This document shows, one piece after another, positions 5,371 through 7,012 of a DNA stretch of 7,012 nucleotides. Each line of letters starts with the position of its first letter. Position 1 is the first letter of the stretch. The notes under the pieces were generated by a model that made no database searches, had not been told where the DNA came from, and saw only the letters and a program-made list of their open reading frames with translations. The translations under genes and the position numbers were made by a program. Source of the stretch: Chloroflexota bacterium (GTDB taxonomy: Bacteria > Chloroflexota > Limnocylindria > Limnocylindrales > CSP1-4); NCBI GenBank assembly GCA_021786915.1, contig JAJYMP010000102.1:1-7012 (forward strand), written 5' to 3'.

Positions 5371-7012
5371 TTGGCCAGGCGGGTGGCGTCCCCTGTCTTC
5401 ATCGGCCGCCGCGAGGAGCGGGAGCGGGTCGCGACGGGGCTGGCGGCTGCCGCCGAGGGACGTCCGGTCGCCTTCCTCGTCGCCGGCGAGGCTGGGGTAG
5501 GCAAGACCCGCTTCATCGAAGCGTGTGCGGCGGTGGCACGCGAGGCGGGATTCCGCGTGCTGGCCGGGGCCTGCCTCGAGCTCGCCGAGGGCGCGCTGCC
5601 GTACGGCGCCATCGTGGAGGCGCTCCGCCCGCTGCCCGACGAGCTCGACCCTGCCAGACTCGACGCGCTCCTGGGCGCCGGACGACCCGAGCTGGTGCGG
5701 GTGATGCCGGCTCTGGGCACGGTTGGCGCGAACGCGGGCAACCCAGAGGGCTCCGCGCAGGGGCGCCTCTTCGAGCTGCTGCTGGGCTTCCTCGACCGCC
5801 TTGCCGCGGAGCGTCCGCTCCTCTGCGTCCTCGAGGACCTCCAGTGGGCCGACCGCTCGACGCTCGATCTCATCACCTACACCGTGCGCACGCTGCGGCG
5901 GGGGCGCATCGTGCTGCTGGCGAGCTACCGAACGGACGAGCTGTCCATGCGCCACCCGCTGCGCCCGGCGCTGGCCGGACTCGAGCGCTCGGGGAGGATC
6001 GAACGGATCGATCTCGTTCGCTTCACGCGCGAGGAGCTCGCCGCACAGCTTGCGAGCATCCTCGGCTTCGAGCCGGAGCCGCCGACGGCAGAGCGCATCT
6101 GGGCGCGGTCCGCCGGCAACGCCTTCTATGCCGAGGAGCTGCTCGCCTCGGGAGCCGCACAGGGCCGCCTGCCCGAGACCCTGCGCGAGATCCTCCTCGC
6201 GCGCGTGGCGGATCTTTCACCGTCCATTCGGGAGCTGCTGCGGGCCGCTGCCGTGGGTGGGGCCCGGCTCACCGGTCCCCTGCTCGCGGCGGTGTCTGGC
6301 GCCAGCGCTCCGGAGGTACGAGCGGCCCTCCGCGAGGCGGTGGACCGCGGCCTCCTGCTGCCTCGCGAGGACGGCGAGGCCGACACGTACCTGTTTCGCC
6401 ACGCCCTGCTCCAGGAGGCACTCGAGAGCGACCTCCTGCCCGGCGAGCGAGCCGAGCTCCACGCTGCGTATGCGCGCGCACTGGAGGCCTCGGCCGACCG
6501 TGCCGACCCCTCCCTCGCAGCCCTGATCGCCCATCACTGGTACGCCGCGCACGACCCGCCCCACGCGCTGCCCGCCTCCGTCGCGGCCGGGCTCGCCGCC
6601 GAGCGGGCGTACGCGTTTCCCGAGGCGCAGGCCCAGTACGAGCGGGCGCTCGAGCTGTGGGACAGGGTGTCGGATGCCGCCGGACGGGGCTCGCTCGACC
6701 GGATCGGAGTGCTGGAACGGGCGGCTTCGGCCGCCGACGCCGCGGGCGCGCCCGCCCGCGCCCTCACCCACATCCAGGCCGCGCTCGCCCTGGCGGATGC
6801 TGCCGCGGATCCCGTGCGGACAGGCCTGCTCCTCGACGCACTCGGGCACCTGCTGCGCGAGGCCGACGACGGCGAGGGGGCGCTCGCGGCGCACCGGGAG
6901 GCCGTACAGGAGCACCGGGCGCGCAAGGAGCAGCTGCGGGCGGTGATGGCGCGGGAGCTGGAGGCCACGCAAGACATCTCGGTGGTGTTGATCGGCCGGC
7001 CCTACACCTGCC
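5371..7012 (+). CDS. AAA-ATPase regulator of LuxR/MalT-like (LAL) type, 3' partial
   Basis: From TTG 5371 (GTG 5383 possible) the frame is open to the window end, 547 codons with no stop. The first in-frame upstream stop is TGA at 5230-5232. Residues 8-13 are PVFIGR, the usual lead-in. Walker A is GEAGVGKT at 39-46. Walker B is CVLEDLQWAD at 152-161. A YRTDE sensor-type motif lies at 186-190. RSAGNAFYAEEL (246-257) matches the family's R-x-x-GNP(F/Y)(F/Y)-x-EEL signature. LFRHALLQEAL begins at 341 and is followed by LLPGER, typical of the end of the winged-helix part. TPR-like helices follow (AAERAYAFPEAQAQYERALELW). Members usually run to 900 or more residues and end in a LuxR-type helix-turn-helix, which would lie beyond the window. 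Proposed role: a cytoplasmic ATP-dependent transcription regulator of unknown signal. The last ~35 codons depart from the family (separate entry). Confidence 0.88.
   Translation, partial: MARRVASPVFIGRREERERVATGLAAAAEGRPVAFLVAGEAGVGKTRFIEACAAVAREAGFRVLAGACLELAEGALPYGAIVEALRPLPDELDPARLDALLGAGRPELVRVMPALGTVGANAGNPEGSAQGRLFELLLGFLDRLAAERPLLCVLEDLQWADRSTLDLITYTVRTLRRGRIVLLASYRTDELSMRHPLRPALAGLERSGRIERIDLVRFTREELAAQLASILGFEPEPPTAERIWARSAGNAFYAEELLASGAAQGRLPETLREILLARVADLSPSIRELLRAAAVGGARLTGPLLAAVSGASAPEVRAALREAVDRGLLLPREDGEADTYLFRHALLQEALESDLLPGERAELHAAYARALEASADRADPSLAALIAHHWYAAHDPPHALPASVAAGLAAERAYAFPEAQAQYERALELWDRVSDAAGRGSLDRIGVLERAASAADAAGAPARALTHIQAALALADAAADPVRTGLLLDALGHLLREADDGEGALAAHREAVQEHRARKEQLRAVMARELEATQDISVVLIGRPYTC
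6907..7012 (+). other. 3' end of the open frame that does not look like the TPR region (possible chimeric join)
   Basis: Up to about residue 512 the protein reads like the helical repeats of this regulator family (GALAAHREAV). It then reads QEHRARKEQLRAVMAREL and DISVVLIGRPYTC. A hydrophobic strand followed by GRPY is a feature I associate with 2-hydroxyacyl-CoA dehydratase activase-related proteins (BadF/BcrA-type activases and the DUF2229 region), not with TPR helices. The reading frame is kept across the join. GCACCGGG occurs at both 6891-6898 and 6912-6919, a short homology that could have supported a wrong join. Only about 105 bases are visible, so the call is tentative. Confidence 0.35.

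Noticed and set aside
5079..5955. Overlapping - strand open frames across the regulator start
   Set aside because: Arg/Ser/Pro-rich products without motifs or ribosome-binding sites. They are the complement of the real gene and of the G-rich leader.
5723..6526. 267-codon + strand open frame
   Set aside because: Ser/Arg/Cys-rich nonsense composition and entirely inside the AAA-ATPase frame, which has clear family motifs.

Overview
The window is high-GC bacterial DNA (roughly two thirds G+C by eye) with strongly G/C-biased third codon positions. It holds two large genes, both cut by the window edges, on the + strand, separated by about 880 bases. The family mix is a giant secreted beta-helix/Ig-like protein next to a large AAA-ATPase regulator of the LuxR/MalT-like type. 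This fits soil or freshwater Chloroflexota or Actinomycetota best. That placement is inference; no rRNA or marker gene is present.

Region 1 (1-4493) is the 3' part of one very large surface or secreted protein, with 1496 residues visible. The reading frame is already open at base 3, and its first residues look like the end of an Ig-like domain. It then has a right-handed beta-helix of polymorphic-outer-membrane-protein (Pmp) type with nine FxxN/GGA rungs, closed by a choice-of-anchor-Q-like motif. After that come an Ig-like domain, MBG-type Ig-like domains in several related copies, a Big_1-like domain, and a C-terminal domain of the 'GGGY...ANFGFNVKF' type. No membrane anchor or sorting signal is visible at its end. 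A perfect 13-bp hairpin 18 bases after the stop is its likely terminator.

Region 2 (4494-5370) has no large gene. It holds the terminator, an imperfect long hairpin, a palindrome cluster near a TTGACA box, and two G-quadruplex-type G-run clusters. It also holds a plausible unannotated 48-codon small ORF (5187-5333) with a strong Shine-Dalgarno sequence and coding-like base periodicity. That ORF ends 37 bases before the next gene.

Region 3 (5371-7012) is the N-terminal 547 codons of an AAA-ATPase regulator. It has clear Walker A, Walker B and RxxGN-type motifs and the start of a TPR-like helical region, and it runs off the window. Its last ~35 codons do not read like the TPR region. They resemble the GRPY segment of 2-hydroxyacyl-CoA dehydratase activase-type proteins, so a chimeric join (assembly or biological) near 6895-6910 is possible.

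The terminator separates the two large genes, so they are probably independent transcription units. The small ORF and the regulator may share a transcript. I did not find a clearly new multi-gene system. The most checkable oddities are the fusion-like 3' end, the small ORF in the regulator leader, and the combination of Pmp-type beta-helix with MBG domains in a protein lacking an autotransporter barrel.
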